64,000 nucleotides of DNA from Nocardioides guangzhouensis. GTDB taxonomy: Bacteria > Actinomycetota > Actinomycetes > Propionibacteriales > Nocardioidaceae. The notes under the pieces were generated by a model. The model saw nothing but the letters and a program-made list of their open reading frames with translations, did not search any database and had not been told where the DNA came from. The translations under genes were made by a program, and so were the position numbers. Shown here piece by piece: positions 36,514-46,264 of this stretch (the first letter of the stretch is position 1; every line of letters begins with the position of its first letter). The DNA is taken from the NCBI RefSeq assembly GCF_004519545.1, contig NZ_SDKM01000010.1:82398-146397 (forward strand). The letters run 5' to 3'.

Positions 36514-37431
36514 TCAGCCCTGCTGCCGGATCCCCCACGACCCCGTCCACGTCGAGCCGTCGACCCCGTCCGGTTCCAGCCAGACCACGTCCTCGCCGGT
36601 CCGGAACGCGTTGGCCTGGGCGGTCATCGGCTCGACCGCGAGCGACCGGCGCTCCGCACCCGGCACCTCGTCGGCGGTGAACAGCTGGATCCACCGGTAG
36701 TGCTCGTCCATCCAGAGCTCGACCGTGCGGCCGTCGCCGGACACGGTCACCCGGGCCAGCCGGTCCGTGTCCCGGGCGAGGTCGCCGAACGCGTCGTCGA
36801 GCACGGTGCCGCCGATCGGCCGCGGCGTGGTGAAGTCGTACGCCGTCCCGGCCACCGCCTCGCTGCCGGTCGGCAGCAGCCGGTCGTCGGTCAGCGTGTG
36901 GGAGCGGGCGGGGGAGTGCAGCACCCACGGGTCGACCGGCCCGTGGCCGAGCGTGAGGTAGGGGTGCGACCCGACCGCGAACGGTGCCCGGGTCGCCGAC
37001 CGGTTCGCCGCCGCCTGGGTCACGGTCAGGCCCTCGTCCGAGAGCGCGTAGGTCCAGGTCAGGTCCAGCGTCCACGGGTAGCCCTTGCGCGCGGCCAGCC
37101 GGTAGGTGAGGACTGCGGTGTCGGCGACGTGGTCGCGCACCTGCCAGGTCTCCCAGCGGACCAGTCCGTGGGTGGCGTTGCGCCGCTCGTGCTCGGTCAG
37201 CGGCAGTCGGTGGGTGGTGCCGTCGACGACGTACTCGCCGTCCTCGAGGCGGTTCGGCCACGGCACCAGCACCTGTCCGCGGCAGGTCGGGGCGAGCTCG
37301 TCCTCGGCGTACCCGTCGACGAGCGGCTGCCCGTCGTACGTCAGGACGCGGAGGGAGGCCCCGCCCTGGGTCATCACGGCCCGGTAGGGCCCCGACGCGA
37401 TCTCCAGCTGGGCTCCGCTCGGTGGCAGCAT
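36514..37431 (-). CDS. Aldose 1-epimerase family protein
   Basis: This 305-residue beta-sandwich protein should interconvert anomers of an aldose or sugar phosphate. Family segments are VPWPNRLEDGEY, NATHGLVRW (catalytic His), FAVGSHPYL (second His), DDAFGDL and AVEPMTAQANAF (catalytic Glu). ATG 37431 has TATGCT 6 nt before it, so it is probably leaderless. The short GalM-like form lacks a signal peptide. It stands alone between the tRNA cluster and a secreted protein gene. Confidence 0.9.
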   Translation of the reverse strand: MLPPSGAQLEIASGPYRAVMTQGGASLRVLTYDGQPLVDGYAEDELAPTCRGQVLVPWPNRLEDGEYVVDGTTHRLPLTEHERRNATHGLVRWETWQVRDHVADTAVLTYRLAARKGYPWTLDLTWTYALSDEGLTVTQAAANRSATRAPFAVGSHPYLTLGHGPVDPWVLHSPARSHTLTDDRLLPTGSEAVAGTAYDFTTPRPIGGTVLDDAFGDLARDTDRLARVTVSGDGRTVELWMDEHYRWIQLFTADEVPGAERRSLAVEPMTAQANAFRTGEDVVWLEPDGVDGSTWTGSWGIRQQG

Positions 37432-37553
37432 GCCGCCAGCATAGGGATCCGGACGGCGTGCGGTTCCGTGCGCGTGGACCCTTCGGGCTATTGCCGGTGC
37501 AGGGGCGCCGGTGCGACGGTGGCGTCACCGTCGGCCGGAAAGTGGTGGTCGTG

Positions 37554-38927
37554 ATGAGGCAGTCGTCGCGGGTCCTCGCGCTCGTCTCGGTGGTCGTGGC
37601 CGCTCTGACAGGTCCGATCGTGGTCGACGAACCGCGCACGCGTGCGTCCGCGACGGTGGTCGACTGTTCACCACCGTGCCCGACCCGGCTCTTCCTCCAT
37701 CCGGTGAGGACGCTGTCTCCGAGATCGCGTTCCGTCGGCTTCCCTGACATCGTCGTGAGCCCGTCGGGTCGGGCGACCGTGGCCTTCGGTGCTGCTCCGC
37801 CCCCGTATCCCACGCCGTCCAACGCCTATTCCGGGGATGTTCCGCCGTCGGCATCGGACCCCCGGATAATCCGAGCGGGTGGCGAGGGATGGCCGGGCAT
37901 GGGTGATCCCGACGTCGACCGCCATCTCGGTCAGGACGGCGACGGCAACCAGACCGTCGTGATGACCGAGGAAGGCTTGTCTCCCGACGGGGACTTCACC
38001 GGGACGTACGAGATCATGACCGCCACCCGGCCGGTGGGGGGCGACTGGTCACCAGCGGCCGTGGTGTCGGGCGAGCCCCGGTTCGTGAGCCGCGCCAACC
38101 TCGTCGTCGGGCGTGACGGGGCGGCTGCCGCGGTCTGGGTGCGGGGTGTCGAGAGCATGTTCCTCGCGTACCGCGCGGCCGGGACGTCGGAGTGGGGCGA
38201 GCCCGAGCGCGTCATCGCACGAGGGGGGTACGCCGGCGAGGTCGGCATCGACGACGCCGGCAACGTGGTGGTCGCGTACGCCGACAACCAGGGGGCGCAT
38301 GCCCGCCGCCGGTCGGCGGACGGGACCTGGAGCGCGTGGCGCGACTTCGCGGCCCGCAACGTGGGGTACGCGAAGCTCGCCGTCGGCCCGGGGGGCGAGG
38401 CCGTGCTGGTGTGGGAGCGCTACCGCGGGTACGACGTCGTGTCGAGCTGGGCTGCCCGCATGAGCCCGACAGGGGCATGGCAGACGAGGGTCAGGATTCC
38501 CGCTGGCGGCGCGATCCCCAGGGAGGGCCTGGCCGTCGACGGACGGGGTCGGGCCGTTGCCGCCTGGTGGAACGCGCGGCACGACGTCCGGGTGCTGCGG
38601 AGTCGGCCGGACGGTTCCTGGCGGCATCCCCGGACGATCGCCCGGGCGCAGCAGAAGGCGCCGGGCGGCCTGCCGGACCTGAAGGTCGCCACCAACCTGC
38701 GTGGGGACGTGTTCGTGGTGTGGCTGACCCGCCGGGACATCCGGGTCATGCGGGGCCGGTTGCGACCCACGGACGGCCCGTGGTCGGCGGTCCGTCGGAT
38801 CTCGCCCGCGACCATCGGGCCGGGCCTGTACGCGATCGCCGTGGGTGACGGCGGCGAGGCTGCGGTGACCTGGATGAGGGGGCATGCGATCGAGGCGCGT
38901 CGACTGACCCGGGTCACGGTCCCCTGA
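37554..38927 (+). CDS. Secreted propeller-like protein of unknown function
   Basis: The 457-residue protein has a signal peptide (RQSSRVLALVSVVVAALTG). The mature part contains six or more repeats of a pattern such as VSPSGRATVAF, GRDGAAAAVWV, DDAGNVVVAYAD, GPGGEAVLVWE, DGRGRAVAAWW and GDGGEAAVTWM, each followed by a W/R-rich strand (TWSAWRDFA, SWRHPRTIA). This is a sialidase-like beta-propeller repeat. No catalytic Asp-box cluster is evident, so I call no enzyme. ATG 37554 follows GGAAAG, and a GTG three bases earlier is equally possible. Confidence 0.75.
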   Translation: MRQSSRVLALVSVVVAALTGPIVVDEPRTRASATVVDCSPPCPTRLFLHPVRTLSPRSRSVGFPDIVVSPSGRATVAFGAAPPPYPTPSNAYSGDVPPSASDPRIIRAGGEGWPGMGDPDVDRHLGQDGDGNQTVVMTEEGLSPDGDFTGTYEIMTATRPVGGDWSPAAVVSGEPRFVSRANLVVGRDGAAAAVWVRGVESMFLAYRAAGTSEWGEPERVIARGGYAGEVGIDDAGNVVVAYADNQGAHARRRSADGTWSAWRDFAARNVGYAKLAVGPGGEAVLVWERYRGYDVVSSWAARMSPTGAWQTRVRIPAGGAIPREGLAVDGRGRAVAAWWNARHDVRVLRSRPDGSWRHPRTIARAQQKAPGGLPDLKVATNLRGDVFVVWLTRRDIRVMRGRLRPTDGPWSAVRRISPATIGPGLYAIAVGDGGEAAVTWMRGHAIEARRLTRVTVP

Positions 38928-38949
38928 TCCGGCCTCAGGTCGGGACGGA

Positions 38950-40125
38950 TCAGGCGAGGGCGAGCCGCTGGTCGACGGCCCACGGGCTGAGCACGTGGTC
39001 GAGCGCGAGCGCCGCGCACCCGACCAGCCCGGCCCGGTCGCCGTGGGCGGCGGGCAGGAGCTGCAGGTCGCGGGTCGACAGGCTGGTGGACTGGGCGTAG
39101 ACCGCCTCGCGCACGCCGCCCGCGACGATGTCGAAGGCGGCGGCCATGTCCCCGCCGATCACGAGCGCCTGCGGGTTGACCACATTGACGACCACGGCGA
39201 GGACCTCGCCCACCGCCCGGCCGCTCTCGCGCAGCAGCCCGCGGGCGGTGGCGTCGCCGGCGAGCGCGGCGGCGACCAGGTCGCGCACGTGCTCGACGCC
39301 CGGGCGGTCCAGCCGCTGCACGAGCGCCCAGCCGCCGGCCGCGGCCTCCAGGCAGCCGGTGGCGCCGCAGCGGCAGGTCTGTCCGTCGGCACGGGCCGAC
39401 TTGGTGTGGCCGATCTCGCCCGCCGCGCCTACGTGGCCCTTGAGCAGCCGGCCGTCGGCGATGATCCCGAGGCCGAGGCCGGTCGACGCCTTGAGGACCA
39501 CAGCGTCGCGGAGCACCGCGCCGCGGGCGAGCAGCTCGGACTGGGCGAGCACGTCGGCGTCGTTGCCGAGGACCACGGGGGCGTCGGTGAGCGGCGCGAA
39601 GTACGGGCCGAGCTCGACGCCGTCCCAGCCCGGGATGGACGGGGAGTCGACGCAGGCGCCGCGGACCTCGTCGACGGTGCCGGGGACGGACAGCCCGACC
39701 GCGAGCAGCGGCGTCGCGCGGCCGCGGAGCTGGTCGGTGGCCCGCTCGACGATCCGGGGCATCAGGACGTCCGGGCCGGTTCCGGCCGGGTGGTCCTCGG
39801 AGTCAGCGGCCAGCTCCTGCCCGCGCAGGTCGAAGACGCCGACCTGGCTTCGGGACCGGCCGACGGCGACGGCCAGCACCACGCCGGCGTCGGGGTTGAG
39901 CACGAGCGACTCGGGCGGACGGCCGCCGGTCGAGGCGAGCTCGTCGCCGGGCAGCAGCAGCCCGCTGGAGACCAGCGCCGAGACCCGCGCGGTGACCGCG
40001 GTGCGGGAGAGGCCGGTGAGCCGGCGCAGGTCGGACCGGGTGCTGGCCCGGCCGTTCCGGACCAGGTCCAGCAGCATCCCGGCGGTCGAGCGCGCGGCGG
40101 TGAGCTGGTCGCCGTCGACGTGCAC
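38950..40125 (-). CDS. ROK-family transcriptional regulator
   Basis: The 391-residue protein has an N-terminal winged helix (LLDLVRNGRASTRSDLRRLTGLSRTAVTARVSALVSSGLL) and a ROK sugar-kinase fold (VVLGNDADV, GIGIIADGRLLKGHVGAAGEIGHTK region). The zinc motif is CRCGATGCLEA. GTG 40125 follows AGGAGG. The kinase-like active site keeps GNDAD. It is divergent from the zwf-edd-eda operon across 138 nt, so it very likely controls that operon in response to a sugar or sugar phosphate. No operator palindrome is clear, but an AT-rich stretch (TTGATCTCAAAAAAACATAC) lies in the gap. Confidence 0.9.
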   Translation of the reverse strand: MHVDGDQLTAARSTAGMLLDLVRNGRASTRSDLRRLTGLSRTAVTARVSALVSSGLLLPGDELASTGGRPPESLVLNPDAGVVLAVAVGRSRSQVGVFDLRGQELAADSEDHPAGTGPDVLMPRIVERATDQLRGRATPLLAVGLSVPGTVDEVRGACVDSPSIPGWDGVELGPYFAPLTDAPVVLGNDADVLAQSELLARGAVLRDAVVLKASTGLGLGIIADGRLLKGHVGAAGEIGHTKSARADGQTCRCGATGCLEAAAGGWALVQRLDRPGVEHVRDLVAAALAGDATARGLLRESGRAVGEVLAVVVNVVNPQALVIGGDMAAAFDIVAGGVREAVYAQSTSLSTRDLQLLPAAHGDRAGLVGCAALALDHVLSPWAVDQRLALA

Positions 40126-40227
40126 GTGTGCCTCCTGACGTTGTTCCCTGAGGTTCGGCCTGGCTGCCTGCCGTTGGCCGCAGGATACGGTTCCGTTCAC
40201 TTTGATCTCAAAAAAACATACATCTGC

Positions 40228-40256
40228 TTGCGATGTGGCCAAACCCTTCCTACCGT
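40228..40256 (+). promoter_or_regulatory. Leaderless promoter of zwf
   Basis: TTGCGA (40228-40233) and TACCGT (40251-40256) are separated by 17 nt, and the ATG at 40264 lies 7 nt after the -10. Transcription should begin at or next to the start codon, as at many other genes in this window. Confidence 0.7.
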
Positions 40257-40263
40257 GGTGCGC

Positions 40264-41763
40264 ATGCACGGACCCACCACCGCGCCCGGCGGCCTTCCTC
40301 CCGCCTGTGACTTCACCGTCTTCGGCGGGACGGGTGACCTCGCCCTGCGCAAGCTGCTCCCCGCCCTCTACCTCCGCGACCGCGAGGGCCAGCTGCCCGC
40401 GGACACCCGCATCGTCGGAGTCTCCCGCAGCGACCACGACCAGGCGGCGTACCGCGAGGAGGTGCGCGCCGCGCTCCTCGAGCACGTCGACGCGGACCGG
40501 CTGGACGACGCCGCCCTCGACCGGATGCTGGCCCGGCTGCACCACGTCACCCTCGACGTCAACGGCTCCGAGGGCTGGCACGAGCTGCACGGCCTGCTCA
40601 AGGACCGGGCCCGGCACGAGGACACCGTCCGCGTGTTCTACCTCGCTGTCGCGCCCGGCCTGTTCGGCTCGATCTGCCGCCGGCTGGACGAGATCGGGGC
40701 CGCCGACGCGAACGCCCGCGTCGTCGTCGAGAAGCCGGTCGGGCACGACCTCGCCTCCGCGCAGGCCGTCAACGACGCGGTGGGCGAGGTGTTCGAGGAG
40801 TCGCAGATCTTCCGGATCGACCACTACCTCGGCAAGGAGAGCGTGCAGAACCTCCTCGTCACCCGCTTCGCCAACACCTTCCTCGAGCCGCTGTGGAACT
40901 CGCACTGGGTCGACCACGTGCAGATCACCGTGGCCGAGTCGCTCGGGGTCGGCGACCGCGGCGGCTACTACGACCACGCCGGCGCGCTGCGCGACATGGT
41001 GCAGAACCACCTGCTCCAGCTGCTGTGCCTGGTCGCCATGGAGCCCCCGACGTACGTCGGCGGGGAGACGGTCCGCGACGAGAAGCTGAAGGTCCTGCAG
41101 GCGCTCAAGCCGATGACCCCGGCGGACGTCGACCGCGACACCGTCCGCGGCCGGTACGACGCCGGGCTGGTGGGCGGCGCCGCCGTGGCGTCGTACGCCG
41201 ACGACCTGGGGCACGACCAGAGCGACACCGAGACCTTCGTCGCGCTCAAGGCCGAGGTGCACAACTGGCGCTGGGCCGGGGTGCCGTTCTACCTCCGCAC
41301 CGGCAAGCGGCTGGACCGCCGTACCTCCGAGATCGTGGTGGTCTTCAAGGAGCCGCCGCACGCGATGTTCCCGCACAGCGAGGGCGGCTCCACCCCGAAC
41401 CGGCTGCACATCCAGGTCCAGCCCGACGAGGGCATGCGCCTGCACCTCACCGCCAAGGAGCCCGGCCCCGGCGGCATCCGGCTGCGGCCGGTCTCCCTCG
41501 ACCTGAGCTACGCCACGGCGTTCGCGCAGGCGTCGCCCGACGCCTACGAGCGGCTGCTCATGGACGTCATCAAGGGCAACCCGACCCTGTTCATGCGCCG
41601 CGACGAGGTCGAGGCGGCGTGGGCGTGGGTCGAGCCGATCCTCACCCGGTGGGCAGCGTCGCCCGACCGGCCCCGCAGGTACCCCGCCGGCACCACCGGT
41701 CCCATCGCCGCCGCGACCCTCCTCGAGCGCGACGGCCGAACCTGGCAGGAGTCCGACTCATGA
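40264..41763 (+). CDS. zwf: Glucose-6-phosphate 1-dehydrogenase
   Basis: Zwf oxidises glucose-6-P to 6-phosphogluconolactone with NADP or NAD. The 499-residue protein has the nucleotide site [16 protein letters not shown] (21-36), the active-site motif [10 protein letters not shown] (about 184-193) and [12 protein letters not shown]. It opens a three-gene Entner-Doudoroff operon. No pgl (lactonase) gene accompanies it. Its stop overlaps edd by ATGA. The long open frame upstream of ATG 40264 runs antisense to the ROK gene and is not coding. Confidence 0.97.
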   Translation: MHGPTTAPGGLPPACDFTVFGGTGDLALRKLLPALYLRDREGQLPADTRIVGVSRSDHDQAAYREEVRAALLEHVDADRLDDAALDRMLARLHHVTLDVNGSEGWHELHGLLKDRARHEDTVRVFYLAVAPGLFGSICRRLDEIGAADANARVVVEKPVGHDLASAQAVNDAVGEVFEESQIFRIDHYLGKESVQNLLVTRFANTFLEPLWNSHWVDHVQITVAESLGVGDRGGYYDHAGALRDMVQNHLLQLLCLVAMEPPTYVGGETVRDEKLKVLQALKPMTPADVDRDTVRGRYDAGLVGGAAVASYADDLGHDQSDTETFVALKAEVHNWRWAGVPFYLRTGKRLDRRTSEIVVVFKEPPHAMFPHSEGGSTPNRLHIQVQPDEGMRLHLTAKEPGPGGIRLRPVSLDLSYATAFAQASPDAYERLLMDVIKGNPTLFMRRDEVEAAWAWVEPILTRWAASPDRPRRYPAGTTGPIAAATLLERDGRTWQESDS

Positions 41764-43622
41764 CCCGACTGCACCCCGTCGTCGCCGAGGTCACGCAACG
41801 CGTGACCGAGCGCAGCGCGGCCGGACGCGCGGCGTACCTCGGCCGCGTCGAGGCCGCCGCCGGCACCGGTCCGGCCCGTGGCCGCCTGGCCTGCGCCAAC
41901 CTCGCCCACGGCTTCGCCGCCTCCGACGCCCCGTCCAAGCAGGCGCTGCGCGGCCGCACCAAGCCGAACCTGGCCATCGTGACCAGCTACAACGACATGC
42001 TCTCGGCACACCAGCCGTTCGAGACCTACCCGCGGCAGCTCAAGCAGTCCGTGGTCCGCGCCGGCGGCATCGCCCAGGTCGCCGGCGGCGTGCCCGCGAT
42101 GTGCGACGGGATCACCCAGGGTCGCGACGGCATGCAGCTCTCCCTGTTCAGCCGCGACGTGATCGCGATGTCCACCGCGGTCGCCCTGTCGCACGACATG
42201 TTCGACGGCGCGCTGCTGCTCGGGGTGTGCGACAAGATCGTGCCCGGACTGCTGATCGGCGCCCTGTCCTTCGGACACCTGCCGACGGTGTTCGTGCCGG
42301 CCGGCCCGATGACGTCGGGCATCCCGAACGGCGAGAAGGCCCGGGTCCGGCAGGAGTACGCCGCCGGGCGGATCGGCCGCGCGGAGCTGCTCGAGGCCGA
42401 GGCCGCGTCGTACCACTCGGCCGGCACCTGCACCTTCTACGGCACCGCGAACTCCAACCAGCTGCTGATGGAGGTGCTCGGGCTGCACCTGCCCGGGTCG
42501 TCGTTCGTGAACCCCGGCACCGAGCTGCGCGAGGCGCTGACCGACGCCGCGGCCCGCCGCGCCACCGAGATCACCCGGCAGGGCGGGGAGTACACCCCGA
42601 TCGCCGACATCGTCGACGAGCGCGCGGTCGTCAACGCCTGCGTGGCCCTGCTCGCCAGCGGCGGCTCCACCAACCACACGATGCACCTGGTCGCGATCGC
42701 CCGGGCGGCCGGGATCACGCTGACCTGGGACGACCTGTCCGAGCTGTCGGCCGTGGTGCCGTCGCTGTGCCGGATCTACCCGAACGGCCCGGCCGACGTG
42801 AACCACTTCCACGCCGCCGGCGGCATCGGCTTCCTCGTGCACACCCTGCTCCGCGCCGGGCTGCTCCACGACGACGTGCAGACCATCGCCGGCCACGGCC
42901 TGTGGCGCTACACCACCGAGCCGCGGCTGCGGGGCGGCGAGCTCACCTGGGAGGAGGGCCCGAAGCAGAGCCTCGACCTCGACGTGCTCCGTCCCGCCGA
43001 CCGGCCGTTCGCCCGCGACGGCGGCCTCAAGGTCCTGAACGGGCCGCTCGGCACCGGCGTGATCAAGGTGTCCGCGGTCGCCGACGAGCATCGGGTGGTG
43101 ACCGCCCCGGCCGTGGTCTTCGACGACCAGGCCGACTTCCTCACCGCCTTCCAGGACGGCGAGCTGGACGGCCGCGACCTCGTCGCCGTCATCCGCTACC
43201 AGGGCCCGGCCGCGAACGGGATGCCCGAGCTGCACAAGCTCACACCCGCGCTCGGGGTCCTCCAGGACCGGGGGCAGAAGGTCGCGATCGTCACCGACGG
43301 ACGGATGTCCGGTGCGTCGGGCAAGGTCCCGGCGGCGATCCACGTGACCCCCGAGGCCGCGCTCGACGGCCCGCTGGCGAGGCTCCGCGACGGCGACCTG
43401 CTCACCGTCGACGCCGACGCCGGCCGGCTCGACCTCACCGGTGTCGACCTGGCCTCGCGTACGCCGCAGGGCCGGGCGCCGCAGGGCGAGGAGTGGGCCG
43501 GCACCGGTCGCGAGCTGTTCGCCGCGTTCCGGGCCACCGTCGGCGCCGCGGACACGGGGGCCAGCGTGTTCCCGTCGTACGGCGCGCCCCGGCAGGAGGT
43601 GCCCGTTGTCCAGGCGGTCTGA
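41760..43622 (+). CDS. edd: Phosphogluconate dehydratase
   Basis: Edd dehydrates 6-phosphogluconate to 2-keto-3-deoxy-6-phosphogluconate (KDPG). The 620-residue IlvD/Edd-family protein has the cluster-ligand segments [33 protein letters not shown] and [16 protein letters not shown], then [20 protein letters not shown] and [22 protein letters not shown]. The NPHFHAAGG-like segment here reads [11 protein letters not shown]. Its length and order are those of Edd rather than IlvD. It is coupled to zwf (ATGA), and the eda start lies inside its last 17 bases. Confidence 0.96.
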   Translation: MTRLHPVVAEVTQRVTERSAAGRAAYLGRVEAAAGTGPARGRLACANLAHGFAASDAPSKQALRGRTKPNLAIVTSYNDMLSAHQPFETYPRQLKQSVVRAGGIAQVAGGVPAMCDGITQGRDGMQLSLFSRDVIAMSTAVALSHDMFDGALLLGVCDKIVPGLLIGALSFGHLPTVFVPAGPMTSGIPNGEKARVRQEYAAGRIGRAELLEAEAASYHSAGTCTFYGTANSNQLLMEVLGLHLPGSSFVNPGTELREALTDAAARRATEITRQGGEYTPIADIVDERAVVNACVALLASGGSTNHTMHLVAIARAAGITLTWDDLSELSAVVPSLCRIYPNGPADVNHFHAAGGIGFLVHTLLRAGLLHDDVQTIAGHGLWRYTTEPRLRGGELTWEEGPKQSLDLDVLRPADRPFARDGGLKVLNGPLGTGVIKVSAVADEHRVVTAPAVVFDDQADFLTAFQDGELDGRDLVAVIRYQGPAANGMPELHKLTPALGVLQDRGQKVAIVTDGRMSGASGKVPAAIHVTPEAALDGPLARLRDGDLLTVDADAGRLDLTGVDLASRTPQGRAPQGEEWAGTGRELFAAFRATVGAADTGASVFPSYGAPRQEVPVVQAV

Positions 43623-44256
43623 GCTGTCGGTAGAGGGGTCCCTGCTCGACCGGGTGCCGGTGGTGCCGGTCGTGGTCGTCGACGACGCCGCGACCGCCGT
43701 ACCGCTGGCCCGGGCGCTGGTCGCCGGCGGCCTGCCGGTGATCGAGCTGACGCTGCGCACCCCCGCGGCCCTCGACGCGATCCGCGCGATCGCGGACGAG
43801 GTGCCCGAGATCCTGGTCGGCGCCGGCACCGTGCTGACGCCGGGGCAGGCCAAGCAGGCGCTCGACGCGGGCGCGCAGTTCCTGGTGTCGCCCGGGGCCA
43901 CGCCGGACCTTCTGGGGGGGATGTCCGACACGGGGCTGCCGTTCCTGCCGGGGACGGCCACGGTCTCCGAGGTGCTCGCGGTGCTCGAGCGCGGGATCAC
44001 GGAGATGAAGTTCTTCCCCGCCGAGGCCTCGGGCGGCACCGCCTTCCTCTCCTCGATCGCCTCGCCGGTCCCGGCTGCGCGGTTCTGCCCGACCGGCGGG
44101 ATCACCGCGGCCACCGCACCGTCGTACCTCGCGCTGCCGAACGTCGGCTGCGTCGGCGGCTCCTGGCTCACCCCGAAGGACGTGGTCGCCCACGCCGCCG
44201 CCACCGGCGACTGGACCCGGGTCGAGACCCTCGCCCGGGAGGCGTCCGCCCTCTAG
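43606..44256 (+). CDS. eda: KDPG aldolase (2-dehydro-3-deoxy-phosphogluconate aldolase)
   Basis: Eda splits KDPG to pyruvate and glyceraldehyde-3-P. The 216-residue class I aldolase has Glu47 in IELTLRTP, the Schiff-base Lys135 in TEMKFFPAE and the phosphate loop GGI...[10 protein letters not shown] chose TTG 43606 because a strong AGGAGG lies at 43593-43598, about 7 nt upstream. No ATG or GTG fits as well. The gene overlaps edd by 17 nt. It completes the operon and is followed by an inverted repeat pair. Confidence 0.94.
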   Translation: MSRRSELSVEGSLLDRVPVVPVVVVDDAATAVPLARALVAGGLPVIELTLRTPAALDAIRAIADEVPEILVGAGTVLTPGQAKQALDAGAQFLVSPGATPDLLGGMSDTGLPFLPGTATVSEVLAVLERGITEMKFFPAEASGGTAFLSSIASPVPAARFCPTGGITAATAPSYLALPNVGCVGGSWLTPKDVVAHAAATGDWTRVETLAREASAL

Positions 44257-44263
44257 TCGATTC

Positions 44264-44360
44264 GGTGGTTGAGGAGCGAGCGCCAGCGAGTGTCTCGAAA
44301 CCACCCCGCCCGGCGTCGGTGGTTTCGAGTCGGGCGCGTTCCTCGCCCTCCACAACCACC
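44264..44360. repeat. Inverted pair of GGTTGAGGAG/CTCGAAACC elements
   Basis: Copy 1 (44264-44305) runs from GGTGGTTGAGGAG to GTCTCGAAACCACC. Copy 2 (44318-44360) is in the opposite orientation, from GGTGGTTTCGAG to CCACAACCACC, 12 nt away. Each is itself imperfectly palindromic, so a large cruciform or hairpin is possible. A related single copy lies at 24301-24334. Here the pair follows eda and may end the operon. Confidence 0.8.
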
Positions 44361-44393
44361 GGAACCCTCACTCCGGCGGGCTAGGTTGGCAGC

Positions 44394-44750
44394 GTGCCGA
44401 TCGAGATGAGCCGGGAGCGCTTCGAGGCCCTGGTCGACCAGGCCCTCGACCAGATCCCCGATGGGATCGCGGCGGTCGTCGACAACCTGGTGGTGCTCGT
44501 CGAGGACCGGCCTCCGGAGGGCGAGCCGCCCGACCTGCTCGGGCTGTACGACGGGGTGGCGCTGACCGAGCGCCAGGCCAACCACGGCGGTGAGCTGCCG
44601 GACCGGATCCTGGTCTTCCGCGAGCCGCTTCTCGACATGTGCGCGACCGAGGACGAGCTGGTCGAGGAGGTCGAGATCACCGTGGTCCACGAGATCGCCC
44701 ACCACTTCGGGATCGACGACGCCCACCTGCACGAGCTCGGCTACGGCTGA
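44394..44750 (+). CDS. Zincin-like metallopeptidase family protein
   Basis: The 118-residue protein carries HEIAHHFGIDDAHLHELGYG at its end: HExxH at 99-103 and a third ligand in the following segment. This is the small metallopeptidase family once called DUF1025. No substrate is known. GTG 44394 stands 6 nt behind TAGGTT (44382-44387), a leaderless pattern. It lies between the repeat pair and the fluoride-related genes and seems monocistronic. Confidence 0.88.
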   Translation: MPIEMSRERFEALVDQALDQIPDGIAAVVDNLVVLVEDRPPEGEPPDLLGLYDGVALTERQANHGGELPDRILVFREPLLDMCATEDELVEEVEITVVHEIAHHFGIDDAHLHELGYG

Positions 44751-44770
44751 CGGCAAGACCTGGCCGCCAT

Positions 44771-44814
44771 GCCCGCAATCCCTGGCCGCTGGGCCCGCAA
44801 TTCCTGGCCGCTGG
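44771..44814. repeat. 22-bp tandem repeat
   Basis: Two units of GCCCGCAATNCCTGGCCGCTGG follow directly (44771-44792, 44793-44814), with one base different. A partial third copy (CCTGGCCGC) lies just before. The repeat ends 17 nt before the -10 box of the fluoride operon. Confidence 0.8.
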
Positions 44815-44840
44815 GCGGGGGAGGGGTGCCGTAGACTCGG

Positions 44841-44896
44841 GCGCGATGGCGGTGGGGCTCGCCGACAACCGCAGTGCTGCTGCCAACAGTCCCTAC
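44841..44896 (+). promoter_or_regulatory. Candidate fluoride (crcB) riboswitch
   Basis: After a -10 box TAGACT (44832-44837) the leader begins GCGATGGCGG. GGCG and CGCC can pair around a loop, and the loop end GGGGCT can pair with AGTCCC before CCTAC as in the fluoride riboswitch pseudoknot. ACAACCGC with GCAG/CTGC forms the second hairpin. The usual TGATG before the 3' strand is not matched exactly. A GC hairpin (about 44908-44929) and AGGAGGAG follow. The downstream fluoride exporters support the call. Confidence 0.55.
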
Positions 44897-44951
44897 CTCG
44901 CAAGGACGCCTGCCCGCCCGGGTGGGGGTCGTGGACGACGGTAGGAGGAGC

Positions 44952-45524
44952 ATGCCCCCGCACCAGCCCCCCGGACACCGGCCGCCGACGGACGGACGGT
45001 CGTTCGACGTCGTCGCGGCGGTGGATCCCGACGCAGACCTGCACGTCCCGGGGCAGCGTCGGGGGTGGACCCGGCACCGCTGGGTGCTGCCGACGATCGC
45101 CCTCGGCGGCGTGCTCGGCGCCCTGGCCCGGCACGGCCTCGAGGTGGCCTGGGCGACTCCGGACGGCGGGTTTCCGTGGGCGACCTTCGTCACCAACGTC
45201 ACCGGCTGCCTGCTCATCGGCGTGCTGATGGTGCAGGTCGTCGAGGTCGGCGGCGCCCACCCGCTGCTGCGTCCCTTCCTCGGAGTCGGCGTCCTCGGCG
45301 GCTACACCACGTTCTCGACGTACGCCGTCCAGACCTTCCTGCTGGTCGAGCACCACCCCGGGACGGCCGCGGCGTACCTCCTCGGCACGCTCGTCGCCGC
45401 GATGGCCGCGGTGACCGCCGGCGTGGTGGCGGCCCGCGCCGCGCGGCGCCTGGCCCGCCGGGCCGGCCGACGGCACCCCCGACCGCAGACCCGCCCCACC
45501 CACCGCCCGGAGGACACGCGATGA
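44952..45524 (+). CDS. crcB: Fluoride exporter FluC/CrcB, subunit 1
   Basis: FluC proteins export fluoride as dual-topology dimers or as pairs of unlike subunits. The 190-residue protein has a hydrophilic N-terminal extension of about 60 residues, longer than the usual 125-residue form, then [30 protein letters not shown] and [19 protein letters not shown], the pore signature with Phe and Thr residues. ATG 44952 follows AGGAGGAG. It is first in a three-gene operon with DUF190 and a second FluC. Confidence 0.92.
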   Translation: MPPHQPPGHRPPTDGRSFDVVAAVDPDADLHVPGQRRGWTRHRWVLPTIALGGVLGALARHGLEVAWATPDGGFPWATFVTNVTGCLLIGVLMVQVVEVGGAHPLLRPFLGVGVLGGYTTFSTYAVQTFLLVEHHPGTAAAYLLGTLVAAMAAVTAGVVAARAARRLARRAGRRHPRPQTRPTHRPEDTR

Positions 45525-45886
45525 CCACCGACGACGCCCGCCGCCCCCTGTCGCGCACCGCCCGGCGCCTGACCGTCTACCTCGGCGAGTCCGACACCTG
45601 GCACCACAAGCCGCTCTACAGCGAGCTCGTGCACCGCGCCCACGCCGCCGGGCTGGCCGGGGCCAGCGTGCTGCGCGGCATCGAGGGCTTCGGCACCTCC
45701 AGCCGCATCCACACCAGCCGGCTGCTCTCGCTCTCCGAGGACCTCCCGGTGGTGGTCGTCCTCGTCGACGAGCCCGAGCGGATCGACGCCTTCCTGCCGC
45801 AGGTCGAGGAGCTGGTCACCGAGGGCCTGGTGACGCTCGACGACGTCGAGGTCGTGGTGCACCGCTACCGGGAGGAGCCGCGGTGA
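45521..45886 (+). CDS. DUF190 family protein
   Basis: The 121-residue protein has the PII/CutA-like DUF190 fold: [43 protein letters not shown] followed by [23 protein letters not shown]. It is often placed with fluoride exporters, suggesting a regulatory or sensing role, which is unproven. ATG 45521 follows GGAGG and overlaps the upstream stop (ATGA). Its own stop overlaps the next GTG. The gene lies between the two FluC genes. Confidence 0.9.
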   Translation: MTTDDARRPLSRTARRLTVYLGESDTWHHKPLYSELVHRAHAAGLAGASVLRGIEGFGTSSRIHTSRLLSLSEDLPVVVVLVDEPERIDAFLPQVEELVTEGLVTLDDVEVVVHRYREEPR

Positions 45887-46254
45887 CCGGCTGGTTGCTG
45901 CTGTGCCTGGGTGCCGCAGTGGGGGCGCCCGCGCGCTACCTCGTCGACCGCACGGTGCAGGCCCGGCACGACAGCCTGCTGCCGTGGGGCACGCTCACCG
46001 TCAACGTGGTCGGCTCGCTCGTGCTCGGTGTCCTGGTCGGCCGCGGCGCCCACGGCGGTGTGCCCGAGGACGTCACGCTCGCGTTCGGCACCGGGCTGTG
46101 CGGCGCGCTCACGACGTACAGCACGTTCAGCTACGAGACCCTCCGCCTCACCGAGGACGGAGCGCTGCTGTACGCCGGGTGGAACGTCGCGCTGAGCCTC
46201 ACCGTCGGCCTGGCCGCGGCCGCGGCGGGGTACGCGATCGGCACTGCCCTGTGA
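45883..46254 (+). CDS. crcB: Fluoride exporter FluC/CrcB, subunit 2
   Basis: The 123-residue protein is a standard-length FluC with four helices: [57 protein letters not shown] and a final hydrophobic helix. With the longer subunit encoded 360 nt upstream it can form a heterodimer of opposed topology, inferred from the unlike subunits. GTG 45883 overlaps the DUF190 stop by 4 nt. Confidence 0.93.
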   Translation: MTGWLLLCLGAAVGAPARYLVDRTVQARHDSLLPWGTLTVNVVGSLVLGVLVGRGAHGGVPEDVTLAFGTGLCGALTTYSTFSYETLRLTEDGALLYAGWNVALSLTVGLAAAAAGYAIGTAL

Positions 46255-46264
46255 CGGGAGACGG

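Noticed and set aside
36398..37822. 474-codon minus-strand frame across tRNA-Asp and the epimerase
   Set aside because: It covers the tRNA-Asp gene and is a shadow of the epimerase in another frame.
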